NCBI GenBank assembly: GCA_965262425.1 | Contig: OZ253536.1 | Location: 1,488,001-1,552,000 of the forward strand | Source of the DNA: CAZOZZ01 sp965262425 | Lineage (GTDB): Bacteria; Acidobacteriota; Terriglobia; 20CM-2-55-15 | DNA: 64,000 nucleotides | Direction of reading: 5' to 3' | Part shown: in pieces, positions 53,610 through 62,941 of the stretch | How positions within the stretch are numbered: position 1 is the stretch's first letter | How the letters are laid out: the number at the start of each line of letters is the position of its first letter | Position numbers and translations under genes: made by a program | Notes under the pieces: model-generated | The model's database searches: none | Told to the model about the DNA's origin: nothing | Seen by the model: the letters and a program-made list of their open reading frames with translations, nothing else

Positions 53610-55832
53610 ATGGTGGAGAGCTTCGGCCACACCGGCGTGTCGGCTGCCATCGTGCTTCTTTGTTCCTTCGCCTTGTCCGGGAATGGGGGCGCTCAGGCCC
53701 ACCTGCCCCCCGAATACGAAGATCGCCGAATCGTTGAAGCGATCCTGCTGGGTGAGAATGAATCCATCGACCTGGACGGTTTGCTGGACGAGGCCGTGTG
53801 GGATCGGGCAATTCCTGCTGTCGGTTTCATGCAGCAGGATCCCGACAACGGCAGCCCGGCCACGGAACCGACCGAGGTGCGCGTCGTGTATGGCGGAACG
53901 AGCTTGTATCTGGGGATCCTCTGTCTAGACTCGGATCCGGCGTCGCTGCTGGGCAACCAGATGCAACGGGACCAGCCGTTGGAGGCCGACGATCGCTTTA
54001 TGTGGGCGATGGATCCGTTCCTCGACGAACGAAGTGGATATTTCTTCGAGATCAATCCGTCGGGGGCGATGGGAGACGGTTTGATCAATGTGTCCGCCGG
54101 GGGCGGCTTCCGAGCCAACAAAGCGTGGGACGGGATCTGGACCGCCAGGGTCCGACGGACGGACATCGGGTGGCAGGCCGAGATCGAGATTCCGTTCGCT
54201 ACGCTGAATTTCGATCCGAACGCCTCAGCCTGGGGCGTGAACTTCCAACGGACCGTCCGACGGAAGAACGAAGAAAGCCGCTGGAACGGGTACTCGCGGA
54301 ACCAGGGATTGATGCAGATGAGCGCTGCGGGTCTCGTGGTCGGACTCGAGGAACTCGACCAAGGCCTGGGTCTCGAGCTGAAGCCCTACCTGACGGGCAG
54401 CATCACCGACGGGCCGGTCTCGGGCGCCGCCCCGGTTTACCGGGGTGACGCGGGTTTCGATCTCTCTTATAGCGTGACGCCTGAACTTCGAGCGAAGTTT
54501 ACGTTGAACACGGATTTCGCCGAAATCGAAGTTGACGATCGCCGGATCAACCTCACGCGTTTCCCGCTCCGGTTCCCCGAAAAACGTGACTTTTTCCTGG
54601 ATGGGTCCAACTTTTTCGATCTTTCGACGGCTGGCGTTACCCCGTTCTTCAGCCGCCGAATCGGTCTCGACGCGGACGGTAACCCGCAACGAATTGTGTA
54701 TGGAGTGAAGCTCACGGGCAAGGTCGGCGCCCAGGACATCGGTGTGTTGCAAGTACGAACGGCCGATTCCGGCAACAATTCGAGTGAAGACTTTTCAATC
54801 GTTCGCCTGAAACGCCCCTTCTGGGCAGAGTCTCATGTCGCGATGATCTATACGCGACGATCTCGGCTGGTGACGGGCGCGGCTGTTCTCCAGACGGCGG
54901 GTGCGGAAATTCAACTCTCGACCAGCCGCTTCGCTGGGGACCGCAACCTGTCTCTTACCGGATTCTACTTCTGGAACACCACGCCCGAGGGAGGCGGCAA
55001 CGGCGCTGCCCGCGGCTTCCGCCTTCATTACCCGAACGACACCTGGCAGCTGAACCTGTCGGTCCGCGAGCTGCAAGACAATTTCGACCCTGCCGTGGGA
55101 TTTACGCCGCGTCGCGGTTTCCGGCGTGCGAACCCGGAGGTGTTCTTCGCGCCTCGACCGGCAGACCATCCCTGGATCCGACGATTCAGGTTTGGATCCG
55201 ACGCACAGTTTTTGATGGATACCAAAAGCCGTCTGGTCACACGCATTTATGACGTGACGGTGTTCGAGATGGAGTTGCATTCACAAGACACGTTTCTTTT
55301 CAAAGCTGTCCCAAGCTTTGAACGGCTTGAAAAGGATTTCGAAATCAGCCCGGGTGTGGTCTTGTTTGAAGGCGCCAGGTACAACTTCACCAGATACAAA
55401 GTGGAGATCGACAGCGCCGATCGTCGAAGAGTGGCAGCCTCCGCCGGCCTGGAATGGGGCAACTTTTTCTCCGGAACGCGCCGTGAGTTTTCTCTGGACC
55501 TCAGGATCCGACCCCGTCCCGGCCTCTTCGCCAGTGTCGGCGGGGAATTCAATCGGGTAGAACTGCCCGAAGGCAATTTCTCGACAAGCCTTGTTCGATC
55601 CGAGCTCAACACGCAGTTCGGACCGTGGGTCTCGCTTGCTAACCGATTGCAGTACGACACCGTCAGCCGGAACATCGGCTGGCAGGCCCGATTCCGCTGG
55701 ATCCTGAAACCCGGGAACGACATCTTTCTCGTCCTGAATCAGAATTGGGTCGACAATCCTCTCCTGCCGGGTAGAATCCAGACCTTGAACCGTCAGCTTT
55801 CAAGCAAGCTGGTGTTCACACGTCGGTTCTAG
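53610..55832 (+). CDS. DUF5916 outer-membrane protein with CBM9-like domain (copy B)
   Basis: A paralogue of copy A of about 740 residues. The start at 53610 is chosen because a signal-like segment follows (MVESFGHTGVSAAIVLLCSF); no clear ribosome-binding site is seen and an earlier start at 53526 is possible. The CBM9-like domain (IDLDGLLDEAVWDRA) and the barrel (PLRFPEKRDFFLDGSNFF, ending LVFTRRF) are intact. It heads a three-gene set with the PLP enzyme 18 bp downstream and rsgA. Copies A, B and the fragment provide direct repeats for recombination. Confidence 0.85.
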   Translation: MVESFGHTGVSAAIVLLCSFALSGNGGAQAHLPPEYEDRRIVEAILLGENESIDLDGLLDEAVWDRAIPAVGFMQQDPDNGSPATEPTEVRVVYGGTSLYLGILCLDSDPASLLGNQMQRDQPLEADDRFMWAMDPFLDERSGYFFEINPSGAMGDGLINVSAGGGFRANKAWDGIWTARVRRTDIGWQAEIEIPFATLNFDPNASAWGVNFQRTVRRKNEESRWNGYSRNQGLMQMSAAGLVVGLEELDQGLGLELKPYLTGSITDGPVSGAAPVYRGDAGFDLSYSVTPELRAKFTLNTDFAEIEVDDRRINLTRFPLRFPEKRDFFLDGSNFFDLSTAGVTPFFSRRIGLDADGNPQRIVYGVKLTGKVGAQDIGVLQVRTADSGNNSSEDFSIVRLKRPFWAESHVAMIYTRRSRLVTGAAVLQTAGAEIQLSTSRFAGDRNLSLTGFYFWNTTPEGGGNGAARGFRLHYPNDTWQLNLSVRELQDNFDPAVGFTPRRGFRRANPEVFFAPRPADHPWIRRFRFGSDAQFLMDTKSRLVTRIYDVTVFEMELHSQDTFLFKAVPSFERLEKDFEISPGVVLFEGARYNFTRYKVEIDSADRRRVAASAGLEWGNFFSGTRREFSLDLRIRPRPGLFASVGGEFNRVELPEGNFSTSLVRSELNTQFGPWVSLANRLQYDTVSRNIGWQARFRWILKPGNDIFLVLNQNWVDNPLLPGRIQTLNRQLSSKLVFTRRF

Positions 55833-55850
55833 TCGAGTAAGCTAGTCGAG

Positions 55851-56975
55851 ATGAAATTCGAGACACGCACCGTGCATACCGGCATGACGGTCGATGAAAC
55901 CACCGGCGCCATCGCACCCCCAATCCATCTTTCAACGACGTTTGGCCGTGATGAGGCGAGTCAGCCGATTGGAGGCCATACCTATATTCGGGAGTCCAAC
56001 CCGAATCAGGTACGTCTCGAGCAGACGGTCGCCGATCTGGAGGGCGGGGAAGCCGGACTTGCGTTCGCGTCCGGAATGGCCGCGGGTTCCGCCGTCTTTC
56101 AAGCGCTGGAGCCGGGAACGCATATGGTGATGCCCGACGATGTGTACTACGGGTTCGGCGTCGCCGCCCGGGAGTTCTGCTTGAAATGGGGGATCACCTC
56201 GGACTCCGTGCGGATGGACGATCTGGATCGGATCGCCGCCGCGATTCGTCCCGAGACCGGTTTGATCTGGATCGAGACGCCATCGAATCCACTCATGAAG
56301 ATCGTCGACATCCGCAAGATCGTGGCACTGGCCCGGAAGGCGGACGCGGTTGCCCTTGTCGACAACACCTTTGCCACACCAGCCCTTCAACGGCCCATCG
56401 AGTGTGGTGCGGACATTGTCCTCCATTCGGCGACAAAGTACTTTGGAGGGCACAGCGATGTGGCCGGCGGTTGCCTCGTCTTCACCCGTCGGGATGCATT
56501 GTTCGAGGCGACCGAGCGGGCCCAGCATATCCTCGGAGCGTCGCTTGCTCCCTTCAACTCATGGCTGATCCTTCGCGGATTGCGGACTCTTGCCTGTCGC
56601 ATGCAGTCTCAGAGCGCCAACGCACTCGCGGTGGCCCGCATGCTGGAAGGGCATCCGAATGTCCGTACGGTCCACTATCCGGGCCTGGAGTCCCATCCGG
56701 GGCACGAAGTCGCGAAGACTCAAATGTCTTCCTTTGGCGCCATGCTGTCGTTCCGGGTCCGGGCGGGAAGGGAAGCCGCCCTGTCTATTGTGGGCCGAGC
56801 CTCGCTTTTTGTTCGCGCGACCTCGCTCGGTGGCGTGGAGAGCCTGATCGAACACCGGGCAACGAGTGAAGGCGCGGATGCGACCAGTCCGGAGGATCTC
56901 ATCCGTTTGTCGATCGGACTCGAACACCCCGACGACCTCATTGAAGATCTCGGCCGCGCGTTGTGTCCGGTGTGA
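55851..56975 (+). CDS. Cystathionine gamma-synthase/lyase-type PLP enzyme
   Basis: A 374-residue trans-sulfuration enzyme (Cys/Met metabolism PLP family). The PLP lysine is K196 in LHSATKYFGGHSDV. The phosphate-binding FASGMAAGSAVF and the IETPSNPLM block are also present. Members act as cystathionine gamma-synthase, cystathionine lyase or methionine gamma-lyase, and sequence alone does not separate these here. It acts in the cytoplasm. The 3' end overlaps the predicted rsgA start. A degenerate copy is at 51757-52111. Confidence 0.92.
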   Translation: MKFETRTVHTGMTVDETTGAIAPPIHLSTTFGRDEASQPIGGHTYIRESNPNQVRLEQTVADLEGGEAGLAFASGMAAGSAVFQALEPGTHMVMPDDVYYGFGVAAREFCLKWGITSDSVRMDDLDRIAAAIRPETGLIWIETPSNPLMKIVDIRKIVALARKADAVALVDNTFATPALQRPIECGADIVLHSATKYFGGHSDVAGGCLVFTRRDALFEATERAQHILGASLAPFNSWLILRGLRTLACRMQSQSANALAVARMLEGHPNVRTVHYPGLESHPGHEVAKTQMSSFGAMLSFRVRAGREAALSIVGRASLFVRATSLGGVESLIEHRATSEGADATSPEDLIRLSIGLEHPDDLIEDLGRALCPV

Positions 56976-58030
56976 ACCTCGAAGACATAGGCTGGAATTC
57001 AGTCTTTAAATTTCATTTTGAACAATTGGAACAGCCGGAACTCACGCTGGCTCGCGTGGTCCGTCAGGACCGGCATCGCTACCTGATGTTTTCCGAGGCC
57101 GGAGAAGTGATGGCGGAAGTGTCCGGCCGGATGCGACATGAGATCAAGAGAACAACCGAGTTTCCGGTCGTTGGAGATTGGGTCCTGCTTGAAAGGAGTT
57201 CCGAGTCGGTCCGGATCGAGGCGGTGCTGCCCAGGAAGAGCGCGATCTCCAGGCAGATGGCCTCAGGAGGAGGCAGAGAACAGATTCTGGCGGCGAACCT
57301 GGACACGGTATTCCTGGTCTCCGGACTCGATGGTGACTTCAATCCTCGCCGGATTGAACGATTCGTAAATCTTGGATGGGAGAGTGGCGCGACTCCGGTC
57401 CTGATCCTGAACAAAGCCGACCTTGCGGTCGATGTCGACGCCATGGTCGGTCAAGTGAAACAACTGGCGCCTGGAGTCGCCATTCATACCCTCAGCGCGA
57501 AAGAGCGGGCCGGTCTCGAGGCTCTGGAGACGTACTTGACGCGGGGCCGCACGGCCGCCCTGCTCGGATCATCGGGCGTCGGAAAGTCGACCATCGTCAA
57601 TTGTCTTCTCGGAACCGACCGACAGGAGGTGTTTGCGGTTCGCGAAGATGATGCCCGCGGTCGCCACACAACGGTGCGACGGGAATTGTTCGTGCTTCCC
57701 TCGGGCGGGGCGATCATCGACACACCCGGCCTGCGTGAGGTCCGTCTCTGGGGGGAGGAAGAAACTCTCGCGACGACTTTCGCCGACATCGAAACATTAG
57801 GGATCAACTGCCGGTTCGGGGACTGTCGTCACGACGCGGAACCCGGATGCGGGGTCCTGGCCGCGCTCGAGCGGGGAGACCTGGATCCCGGCCGGTACGA
57901 AAGTTACCGGAAGATGCAGAAGGAACTGGAGCAGGTCGCAAGTCTCGAGGTCCCACACGAACTCCGTGCGCGAGACCGGCGCTTCTCTAAGATGGTACGG
58001 AACGTCATCCGTGAGAAGAAGAAGGACTAA
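56963..58030 (+). CDS. rsgA: Ribosome-assembly GTPase RsgA
   Basis: A 355-residue circularly permuted GTPase that matures the 30S ribosomal subunit. The permuted motif order is visible: G4 NKAD (150-153), then G1 GSSGVGKST (202-210), then G3 DTPGL (253-257). An N-terminal OB-fold precedes the GTPase. The zinc knuckle near 283-296 has C283, C288, H290 and C296 (CRFGDCRH then GC). The start is a GTG at 56963 that overlaps the upstream gene by 13 bases; a second GTG at 56972 is also possible. An older, broken copy lies at 52112-52525. Confidence 0.95.
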   Translation: MSGVNLEDIGWNSVFKFHFEQLEQPELTLARVVRQDRHRYLMFSEAGEVMAEVSGRMRHEIKRTTEFPVVGDWVLLERSSESVRIEAVLPRKSAISRQMASGGGREQILAANLDTVFLVSGLDGDFNPRRIERFVNLGWESGATPVLILNKADLAVDVDAMVGQVKQLAPGVAIHTLSAKERAGLEALETYLTRGRTAALLGSSGVGKSTIVNCLLGTDRQEVFAVREDDARGRHTTVRRELFVLPSGGAIIDTPGLREVRLWGEEETLATTFADIETLGINCRFGDCRHDAEPGCGVLAALERGDLDPGRYESYRKMQKELEQVASLEVPHELRARDRRFSKMVRNVIREKKKD

Positions 58031-58035
58031 ATCCC

Positions 58036-58143
58036 TCAACGCAAAGGCGCGAAGTCGCAAAGAACGCAAAGTTGTTTATATAGGATCCCGGAGTCCCGAA
58101 AAACGAAATTTGCGACCTTTGCGCCTTTGCGTTTTTGCGTTGA
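58036..58143. repeat. Interrupted palindromic repeat of the CGCAAAG type
   Basis: Arms of about 35 bp rich in CGCAAAGG (left) and CCTTTGCG (right) flank a 48-bp centre. The arms match with small indels. Such AACGCAAAGGCGCAAAG palindromes occur in many unrelated bacterial genomes. It follows rsgA and could form a large hairpin in the transcript. Confidence 0.8.
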
Positions 58144-58255
58144 ACTCCCCCGCCGGGGTGCGACTAGCCCGCATTTCTCAAGAGATTTGAAATAAATCGA
58201 AACGAGTAAGAAGGGAAAGGACCGAAAAAGGCCGCCCTGTCTGGCATAGAAGGTT

Positions 58256-59710
58256 TTGAATAGAAACTTTCAAGCCAAGACGGAGGCGGCCTTTGTCATG
58301 ACAGAGTGTAAAACAGAAACGATTCAATATCACGCATTAGGTACACGGGAAGTCCGGGGGCAATTCGACGGGGGAGACATCAGCACGGACGCGGGCGGTT
58401 TGCTGCTACGAGAAACGGAAAAACGGACCGGGATCCTGAAACAGTTTGCCGAATGTTTCCGGGATTATCGGGACCCGCGATTTGTGGAACACGGGATCGA
58501 ACAACTGGTGTCGCAACGGGTGTACGGATTGTGTTTGGGCTATGAAGATCTGAACGACCACGATCAACTCCGATCGGATCCGGTGCTGGCGGTGATGGTG
58601 GGTGAGACCGATCCGAAGGGCCGGACACGGAAACAAGCTCGAGATCGAGGTAAGGCCCTGGCGGGCAAGAGCACGTTGAACCGACTGGAACTGTCGACCG
58701 AGGGTGCGGCAAAGCACCCGACCAAGAAGATCGGCCGGGACGAAGCGGCGATAGATCGGCTGATGGTGGACGTGTTCCTCCAGGCCCATCGGCGGGCACC
58801 GCGGCAGATCATTCTGGATCTGGATGCGACCGACGATCTGATACACGGGAATCAGGAGGGTCGCTTCTTTCACGGCTACTACAGGCACCATTGTTATCTG
58901 CCGCTTTATATTTTCTGTGGAGAGTTCGTGTTGTGTTCCCGGCTACGACGCTCCGACATCGATGGTGCGGACGGATCGGTAGAGGAACTGGAACGGATCG
59001 TGGGACAGATTCGGCAGAAGTGGCCCAGAGTCCAGATCGTGATTCGGGGGGACTCGGGTTTCTGCCGCGATGAGATCCTGACCTGGTGCGAGGCCCAACA
59101 CCGTGTCGATTACGTGATCGGACTGGCGAAGAACAATCGGCTGCTAGCCGCGATTGAAACTCCGATGGCGACGGCAAAAAAGCGGTTCGACAGGACCGGA
59201 AAGCCGGCGCGCGTCTTTAAGACGTTTCTGTATCAGACCCGAGACAGCTGGACTCGTGAGCGACGCATCATTGGTAAGGCCGAACATCTGGCCAAGGGCG
59301 CCAATCCCCGGTTTATCGTTACCTCGTTACCGAAAGGACGAACATCCCCAAGGCACATCTATGAACAGACCTACTGTGCACGGGGAGACATGGAAAACCG
59401 GATCAAAGAGCAACAACTCGGATTGTTCGCCGATCGGACCAGCACGGCCACCATGCGCGCCAATCAACTCCGACTCTACCTTTCATCGGTGGCGTACATG
59501 CTGATGCAGGCCTTGCGACGGCTCGGCTTGCAGGGTACCGAATTCGCGCGGGCGCAGTGCACCACGATTCGCCTGAAGCTGCTCAAGATCGCAGCCCAGA
59601 TCCATGTCACGGTGCGTCGAGTCTGGATTCGGATGGCTGGAGGCTACCCCTACACTACGGTGTTCGCTCAGATTTACGCGAACCTTCAACAAATCCCTCT
59701 GCGCTGTTAA
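58256..59710 (+). CDS. IS1380-family transposase
   Basis: A 484-residue DDE transposase, apparently intact. It shares CLGYEDLNDHDQLR, DLDATDD and ARGDMENRIKEQQL with the enzyme at 3094-4509 but differs at many positions, so the two elements are related species rather than recent copies. The first 14 codons before MTECKTETIQ may not be translated; the equivalent start in copy 1 suggests the ATG near 58298. The gene itself is not broken by the nested element, which lies in the 3' non-coding part. Confidence 0.93.
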   Translation: MNRNFQAKTEAAFVMTECKTETIQYHALGTREVRGQFDGGDISTDAGGLLLRETEKRTGILKQFAECFRDYRDPRFVEHGIEQLVSQRVYGLCLGYEDLNDHDQLRSDPVLAVMVGETDPKGRTRKQARDRGKALAGKSTLNRLELSTEGAAKHPTKKIGRDEAAIDRLMVDVFLQAHRRAPRQIILDLDATDDLIHGNQEGRFFHGYYRHHCYLPLYIFCGEFVLCSRLRRSDIDGADGSVEELERIVGQIRQKWPRVQIVIRGDSGFCRDEILTWCEAQHRVDYVIGLAKNNRLLAAIETPMATAKKRFDRTGKPARVFKTFLYQTRDSWTRERRIIGKAEHLAKGANPRFIVTSLPKGRTSPRHIYEQTYCARGDMENRIKEQQLGLFADRTSTATMRANQLRLYLSSVAYMLMQALRRLGLQGTEFARAQCTTIRLKLLKIAAQIHVTVRRVWIRMAGGYPYTTVFAQIYANLQQIPLRC

Positions 59711-59882
59711 TCACTTCTTCTCAGACATCCCAACCTTCCCGTCTTTGGTCGGGATAGCTGTCTCTGTAATCCGATTTCACCTCACCATTCCCTGCAACAC
59801 CCGTCATCCAGGCCCACTTTCTCAGCTCAGTCGGCATCTTTGCTCCCGCCAACCAGCTTCCGACGCCTTTTCCTTCTCCTAA

Positions 59883-61954
59883 CCCATGTTTACCCATTTG
59901 CCGCTTGATCGGGTGCGATTTTTGCCATTTTGGGCCGAAAACCCCGTAAGTTGTTGATTCCTAGTTGAGGTGACGAATGTAGTGCCATAATCGTTATGTT
60001 GGGGTTGAATTCGCTTGCGCCCCCCGGTATCGTGTTCCCATGTTCGTTCGCCGCACCCAAACCCGCCGCACCCAAAACGGCCAGATCTACTTCTCCCACC
60101 GCCTCGTCCGCTCCGAACGCATCGGCGCCAAGGTCCGCCAGCGCACCCTGCTCAACCTGGGACGGCACTTCGACATCCCGCAGGCGGACTGGCCCCGGTT
60201 GTGCGTCCGGATCGAGGAACTGCTTGCCGGACAATACGCCCTCATCCCGGACGATTCGGCCGCCCTGGAGCAGGAAGCCCAACGCATCGCGGCCCTGTTG
60301 ATCGCCCGCGAAGCCGATCTCTCCGGCCCCGCCCCCGAGACGCGGACCGTGACCGTGGAGGTGGATTCGCTAGAACTGACGCGCCCGCGTTCGGTGGGCG
60401 TGGAGCAGGCCGGCCTGTGGGCGATGGACCGGTTGGGGCTGCGGGAACTGTTCCAACGTCTGGGCATCAACGGCCCCCTGCGCGCCGCCGCGGCGGGATC
60501 GATTATCGGGCGTCTGGCCGCGCCCGCCTCGGAAAGGGCGACGCACCGCTGGCTCCGGGAACGCAGCGGCCTGGGCGAATTGCTGGGGGTCGACTTCGAG
60601 ACCATGGGGGCGATGCAACTGTACCGGGCCTCGGACGCCCTGATGGCGCACCGGGACGCCATTGAAACCCACCTGTTCGAGCAGGCGATGAGCCTGTTCG
60701 ATCTGCGGCCCACGGTCACCCTCTACGACCTCACCAACAGTTACTTCGAGGGTCAGGCCGAGGAGCAACCCCAGGCGCAGCGGGGACATTCCAAGGACAA
60801 GCGCCGGGATTGTCCCCTCCTCACCCTGGGGCTCGTGCTCGATGGCAGCGGCTTCGTGCGCCGCTCCCAGGTCTTCGCCGGCAACGTGACCGAGCATCGG
60901 ACCCTGCCTCAGATGCTGGAGGCGCTCCAGGCCCCCGGCGACGCCCTGGTGGTGATGGATCGGGGCATCGCCACTCAGGAGCGCGTCGCCTGGTTGCGCG
61001 AGGCCGGATACCGCTACCTGGTGGTGAGCCGCCAACGCGACCGGCAGTTCGATCCCGAGGCGGCGGTCTCGATCCGGACGGCCTCGGGCGAGGACCTGCA
61101 TCTGCACAAGACCGTGGACGAGGATGGCCAGGAAGCCCGCTTGTACTGCTATTCCGAGCAACGGGCCGAGAAGGAACAGGCCATGACCGAGCGCTTTGGG
61201 AAGCGTTTCGAACAGGCTCTGGACCAACTCTCCGAAGGCCTGTCCCGGCCGCGCACTCAGAAACGCCTCGCCCAGGTCTGGCAGCGCATCGGGCGGTTGA
61301 AGCAACAGAGCCGCGGCGCCGCCCAACACTACGACGTCCAGGTCGCCACCGACGACACCGGCGATACCGCGGTCGGGCTGACCTGGACCCGGCGTTCGGT
61401 CCCGGGCACGATGGCCACCCATCCGGGCGTCTATTGTCTGCGCAGCAGCGAAACCGATTGGGACGAGGAAACGCTCTGGCGCACCTACATCACCCTCACC
61501 GATCTGGAGGCCGTCTTCCGCTCATTGAAATCCGAACTCGGTCTGCGCCCCATCTATCACCGCAAGCCCATTCGCGCCGAGGGTCACCTGTTCGTCACCG
61601 TCATCGCCTACCAACTCGTCCAGGTCATCCGCCGCCGCCTGGCCGCACGCGGGGAACACGCCAGTTGGTCCACCCTGCGCCGGATCCTCGGCGGCCAGCA
61701 CCGCGTCACCGCCACCTTCCGTTGCGCCGACGGCCGCACCCTGCACGTGCGCAAGGCCACCCGCGCCGAACCGCCTCAGCGCGCCATCTATGACGCATTG
61801 GACATCCACCCCGCGCCCGGAGGGACCCGCAAAACCATCGCCTGATCTCCCCCATATCCCGCTTCTGTGCGCATTTGTAGTGCCACTTGCGCTTTTGAAT
61901 CATCGTAACTGCCTAATATGTCAATACTTTGCAAATCGGCTTGGTAAACATGGG
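59883..61954 (+). mobile_element. IS1634-family insertion sequence nested in IS1380 copy 2
   Basis: CCCATGTTTACC at 59883-59894 is the exact inverse of 61943-61954. The tetranucleotide CTAA flanks both sides (59879-59882 and 61955-61958) and is the likely target duplication. The 2072-bp element holds one transposase gene. It sits between the transposase gene and the right end of the IS1380-type element. Confidence 0.85.
60040..61845 (+). CDS. IS1634-family transposase
   Basis: A 601-residue DDE transposase, full length for the IS1634 family. Catalytic landmarks are YDLTNSYFEG near residue 228, VVMDRGIAT near 306 and the glutamate region LEAVFRSLKSELGLRPIYHR near 490. The N-terminus (MFVRRTQTRRTQNGQIYFSH) is typical of the family. 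The gene is noticeably more GC-rich in third positions than its neighbours, which fits recent arrival. No disruption is visible. Confidence 0.93.
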   Translation: MFVRRTQTRRTQNGQIYFSHRLVRSERIGAKVRQRTLLNLGRHFDIPQADWPRLCVRIEELLAGQYALIPDDSAALEQEAQRIAALLIAREADLSGPAPETRTVTVEVDSLELTRPRSVGVEQAGLWAMDRLGLRELFQRLGINGPLRAAAAGSIIGRLAAPASERATHRWLRERSGLGELLGVDFETMGAMQLYRASDALMAHRDAIETHLFEQAMSLFDLRPTVTLYDLTNSYFEGQAEEQPQAQRGHSKDKRRDCPLLTLGLVLDGSGFVRRSQVFAGNVTEHRTLPQMLEALQAPGDALVVMDRGIATQERVAWLREAGYRYLVVSRQRDRQFDPEAAVSIRTASGEDLHLHKTVDEDGQEARLYCYSEQRAEKEQAMTERFGKRFEQALDQLSEGLSRPRTQKRLAQVWQRIGRLKQQSRGAAQHYDVQVATDDTGDTAVGLTWTRRSVPGTMATHPGVYCLRSSETDWDEETLWRTYITLTDLEAVFRSLKSELGLRPIYHRKPIRAEGHLFVTVIAYQLVQVIRRRLAARGEHASWSTLRRILGGQHRVTATFRCADGRTLHVRKATRAEPPQRAIYDALDIHPAPGGTRKTIA

Positions 61955-61996
61955 CTAAATGCAGTCTTGGGCACCATTCATGAGAAATGCGGGCTA

Positions 61997-62156
61997 GGAG
62001 CCTGCGCGGCAGAAGAGATCGTAACGAGAAAGTGGAGAATCGAGACCAGATTTTCTCGATTTTGAGGCGAATAGTGGTTCTATTTAACGAAAAATCGGGG
62101 AAATATGGACCGATTATACCGCTTTCGCAGTAGATCTCTTCTGCCGCGCAGGCTCC
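61997..62156 (-). repeat. 160-bp terminal-inverted-repeat element (copy 2)
   Basis: This is the reverse complement of 13501-13660 with five differences in 160. Relative to the neighbouring upstream gene it has the same orientation as copy 1: the TAG stop of the VTT protein (62156-62158) shares a base with the first G of the element. Its far end touches the CTAG of IS1380 copy 2. Confidence 0.92.
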
Positions 62157-62854
62157 TAGTTCGTCTCGGCCGCTGGGCGGCTCAGGCGGCGTATGACGAC
62201 GACAGCCACGATGATGTAGATGACGACGCCGGCAACCAGGGGCCAGACCAGCCATGGGAAAGCCACGGAGAGTTCCATTGAGACGTACGACTGGAGATAG
62301 GCTATCGGGGCCATTCCTAGAGCCGTGCCCAGCATCACCGCAGACACGGGAATTGTCGTGACGCCGGCGGCGTAAGAAACGATGTCGGACGAAGTGAGAG
62401 GATTGACCCGCAGGAGAGCGATCATGATGAAACCGCGGCGCCGCAGCAGGTCTTCGTATCTGGCCAGGTTTTCAGGGCTGAAAAAATCCCGGGTCCAGTT
62501 CCGACCGACGAAGGTCCGCATCAGCAGGCAGGCGATGCCGGCGCCGAGCGTGTTTCCCAGGAGCGTCAAGGTTCCGCCCCAGAAGCCGCCGAACAGGACG
62601 CCCCCGGGCAGATAGAAGATCGTTCCCGGGATCGGAGCCACGACCACCTCGACAATGACGACCAGGAGGTACAAGAGTGGACCCAGTGGTCCCCAGCTTC
62701 TGAAGAAAGTCTGAAGCGCCGTCAGCTTGGATTCGGCCTCGATGTCGACGTCCAGCATCAAGCTGACGATACCGCCGTTCCAGTACGACCAGGCCAACCC
62801 CGCGGCGACGAGCGCCAGGCCCGCAACGCCTAAAAGTCCCACCTTTCGCTGCAA
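62156..62854 (-). CDS. TVP38/TMEM64 (VTT-domain) membrane protein
   Basis: A 232-residue inner-membrane protein of the DedA-related VTT family. The start is a TTG at 62854, supported by GGAGGG just upstream. About five hydrophobic segments are seen, with the family motif region PIPGTIFYLPGGVLFGG and the RVNPLTSSDIVSYAAG block. Relatives move or scramble lipids or maintain membrane homeostasis; the exact role is unknown. It lies 87 bp after the PhnE-like gene and may be in the same transcript. Confidence 0.9.
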   Translation of the reverse strand: MQRKVGLLGVAGLALVAAGLAWSYWNGGIVSLMLDVDIEAESKLTALQTFFRSWGPLGPLLYLLVVIVEVVVAPIPGTIFYLPGGVLFGGFWGGTLTLLGNTLGAGIACLLMRTFVGRNWTRDFFSPENLARYEDLLRRRGFIMIALLRVNPLTSSDIVSYAAGVTTIPVSAVMLGTALGMAPIAYLQSYVSMELSVAFPWLVWPLVAGVVIYIIVAVVVIRRLSRPAAETN

Positions 62855-62941
62855 TGACCCTCCTTCGAAAGTGTGGTCAGGAACGATCTCGGAAAGTCAC
62901 CCCAACGTGGACCTTCCGAGCAAAGCACCTATTAAGGACGA

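Larger units (their letters stand above)
58168..61993 (+). mobile_element. IS1380-family insertion sequence (copy 2), interrupted
   Basis: CCCGCATTTCTCA at 58168-58180 is the exact inverse of 61981-61993. CTAG flanks both ends (58164-58167 and 61994-61997), as in copy 1. The transposase gene lies near the left end. Removing the nested element at 59883-61954 and one CTAA gives about 1.75 kb, the same as copy 1. The right end touches the 160-bp repeat (copy 2). Confidence 0.87.

Noticed and set aside
59978..61885. TGTAGTGCCA at 59978-59987 and 61876-61885 as ends of the IS1634-type element
   Set aside because: The two copies are in direct, not inverted, orientation. The CCCATGTTTACC pair further out is inverted and has a CTAA duplication.
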